Part shown: one piece after another, positions 61,726 to 64,000 of the stretch
Position numbering within the stretch: the stretch's first letter is position 1
How the letters are laid out: every line of letters begins with the position of its first letter
NCBI RefSeq assembly: GCF_003590095.1
Contig: NC_039489.1
Coordinates: forward strand, 4,836,001-4,900,000
DNA: 64,000 nt
Reading direction: 5' to 3'
From: Trichoplusia ni
Taxonomy: Eukaryota; Arthropoda; Insecta; Lepidoptera; Noctuidae
Position numbers and translations under genes: made by a program
Notes under the pieces: model-generated
Databases searched by the model: none
What the model was told of the DNA's origin: nothing
The model's input: only the letters and a program-made list of their open reading frames with translations

Positions 61726-62483
61726 AAAAACTGTAAGGAATAGTGACACCTAAGTATGAAGACCTTAGATGTGGCAAAATGCTCCCATTTTCATGAAAAT
61801 GGAAAGGCTTTGTTAAAGTATGATTTTTATTCCTGAAGAACGAGAAGAAGAACGAAAAAGAAGTTCCTTAACAGTTGAATGAAAATATTGACACCACTAA
61901 CAAAATTCTTCAAAATATGAATGTTGAGATTATGGTCAGTAATTTTTGCCGATTTCGTACAAACCGACGAACTAGAAATACCGCAAAACGACAGCTTCAA
62001 ACAATTGCCGCAACATCGAATTTACATAACTGACGCATTTATTGTTTATTTTCATTGAAATCAACGCAGCAACGAATTTGCATGCCGGCACAATAATATT
62101 TTACACAATTATATTTGTATTTCAATGGGCACCGGTCACCGGTGGGTGAAACGGTCTCGGATCATCGGACTAGCTCTATCTAGATTCGGATATTGCGATA
62201 CTGTTTTCCGCATGATGAATAGATACGATGATAATTGATGTCCAAATTTCGGTTATATGAGGTTGTGGAGTTTATATAGTATAGATGGCATGTGGCTTTA
62301 GAATTGGAGAGCGAAGTAGCCATATGCATGTCGAGAATGCATATGCGTGCGAATGCATGGTGACTTGGTTCCGGCAACGAAGTGAATGTGACTGGTTTAT
62401 TCATTGGTGCTATTACAATTATTTCATACATTATAAACTTATTTGACATTATTATTTCCGTCGATGAATGGTTTCCGGTCTAT

Positions 62484-62645
62484 TTTTATAATAACTATCG
62501 TGAGACTGATTCATTATTAAATGATGTAACGGTTTACTCACGCGTATTTATCGGGGTAGCCCGACTAGTTTCGGACCCAACCGGAGTCCTTCATCATGAG
62601 CAGACGCGGCTGGATCGCGAGTCGAACTCGCGATCCTGCCGCGTC
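62484..62645 (-). mobile_element. palindromic retroposon-like element, truncated copy C
   Basis: The A-rich end and first arm match copy B, but the second arm stops after about 25 bp (cgatcctgccgcgt). Read in the element's orientation this is a 5' truncation. No target duplication was found. Confidence 0.75.
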
Positions 62646-62830
62646 GCGACGCTGGACGATGCCGGAAGACAAACTGTGTAGTTTGGTGGGGCTCCGAATT
62701 ATATTTTATTAATAATATTGATTAATTTATGAAGAAAAAAGTTCGGAAAACGAAATATATCTTTTTTGTATTTTCTTTTTTCCCAATTAACATAGGATCA
62801 AAGAATTATTGAGGAATTAAATTATTAAGG

Positions 62831-62861
62831 AATTATTCTAGTCCATTAGACTAGAATAATT
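62831..62861. repeat. inverted repeat, 12-bp arms
   Basis: aattattctagt and actagaataatt flank a 7-base loop. Confidence 0.7.
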
Positions 62862-63369
62862 GTTTCTACTGTCACAAGATAGATCCATTTTGGCTTATTC
62901 ATAAATTTGATAACTTTCATCTCAGAAATTGGTCTGGAACGTCTTTTAGAATATTTTCAGGCTAAATAAATAATATTTAAAATTAAATCATAAATTACTG
63001 TTATTTAGGATAAGCAGGCCTTTGTATAATTAGGTCTATAAACCATTCACGAAATTCAGCTGAAGCTTAAAACCTCTTTTTCCTACTTCCATTTCTCGTG
63101 GCCATTATAAATTTCAAAATGGCGGATCTGATATCAACCACAACTGCTCCGTTGAACCGGATTAATCTAGATTTCGATAACATTTGATTTAATTGTACGC
63201 ATTTGGATAAAGCTCGCTTATCACTCTGATTTATGGGAAATTTTCAAGAAAAGCGGTGTGGCTGTGAATATTTAATTTACAGCAAAAAAAATGTTAATTC
63301 AGTTCCAAAGTAACGACAAACTTATGTACTGAAAGTATTTTTTGCCATTTTTTTTCTAAAACATTATTT

Positions 63370-63480
63370 CAGGATTCCTCACAAAGGGTGAAACGGAACC
63401 CTACTAGAGTACCATTATCCATCTGTCTGTCTGTCTTTCCGTCATGAAGCTTGTCAGCCAGACAGTTAAAATTTTGACAT
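63370..63480 (+). repeat. fragment of the same (TGTC)n repeat
   Basis: gaaacggaaccctactagag, ctgtctgtctgtctttccgt and cagccagacagttaaaattt match the family. Confidence 0.55.
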
Positions 63481-63899
63481 TTACTTCCTTCCTAACCTTA
63501 TTAATGATCACTGAAAACTCCCACAAACCCTACTCCACCTCTAGCTAAAATCCACCGAAGCATTCAAACTATAGAGGATCAAACAAACACATAAATACAC
63601 GCTAAAACGTATTCCCCATCCACAATCGTATAATTAATCAACTGTTCAATTATTCTCATTAATTTTAGAACATTGTTCAATTTATTGCATTAGCTATAAA
63701 TTAATTCTGGTTTAGTTTTAACTCAGAATGTGAGGTAACAGTTATTGGATAAATGAAATTAATTAGGCTAACGAATCGGCATTCAACAAATTATATGAAT
63801 GATTGATTGTTTACAATCACCCAGCTATTATATTAATTACAATTAAAAGGCATTTTTATATTTAATTAATAAAAAAATAAGTATTATTATATACTCTAC

Positions 63900-64000
63900 A
63901 ATTTGTGGAGAGTTGGCAGGAGCTGGACCCAAGCTGCCAAAGATAAGTCTCGATACGTGCAATTGGGTAAGCCTATGTCCAGCAGTGGACGAGTATGTGC
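63900..64000 (+). mobile_element. LINE 3' end, cut by the window edge
   Basis: It encodes RSWTQAAKDKSRYVQLGK and then, in a shifted frame, the gcctatgtccagcagtggac signature of the same LINE class as 52830-53090. Confidence 0.7.

Larger units (their letters stand above)
53091..63899. other. non-coding, repeat-bearing region
   Basis: It contains SINEs, two hairpin-family copies, palindromic copies F and C and dispersed repeats. One open frame at 59949-60146 has a hydrophobic stretch but no family resemblance, so it is not called as a gene. Confidence 0.55.

Overview
The window looks like nuclear DNA of a moth (Lepidoptera, probably a noctuoid; this is inference). It is AT-rich, its genes are split into 90-250 bp exons by consensus GTAAGT/CAG introns, and the non-coding DNA is full of tRNA-derived SINEs, LINE 3' tails and other repeats typical of Lepidoptera. 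No bacterial, organellar or clear viral gene was seen.

Left part, 1-17036 (+): the 3' part of a nose-resistant-to-fluoxetine (nrf-6)-like, acyltransferase-3-type multi-pass membrane protein. Eight exons chain without a phase conflict (384-471, 8399-8565, 10016-10201, 14227-14406, 15230-15380, 15634-15814, 16297-16439, 16833-17036). The 5' exons, with the signal peptide and extracellular NRF domain, lie outside the window. The 7.9 kb intron after the first visible exon is largely repeats.

Middle, 22137-26854 (-): a complete secreted, chymotrypsin-fold serine protease of the gastrulation-defective/modular-protease type. Seven in-phase exons encode 436 residues with a signal peptide, an N-terminal GD-like domain and a full His/Asp/Ser triad. 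The two genes face each other tail to tail across about 5.1 kb. A roughly 190 bp tandem duplication inside the protease gene has copied half of exon 2 and left a possible in-frame 90 bp cassette exon.

Right part, 26855-64000: about 37 kb with no exon I can support, either intergenic or intron of a gene outside the window. It holds SINEs, LINE tails, a terminal-inverted-repeat element, a perfect 24-bp-arm palindrome, and repeats shared with the left side.

The most interesting signals are the exon duplication, a family of about 220-250 bp palindromic elements with 13-bp target-site duplications and an A-rich end (retroposition-like, not cut-and-paste), and a separate six-copy family of about 52 nt hairpins, two of them just behind the nrf-6 stop codon. 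The two genes have no obvious functional link.
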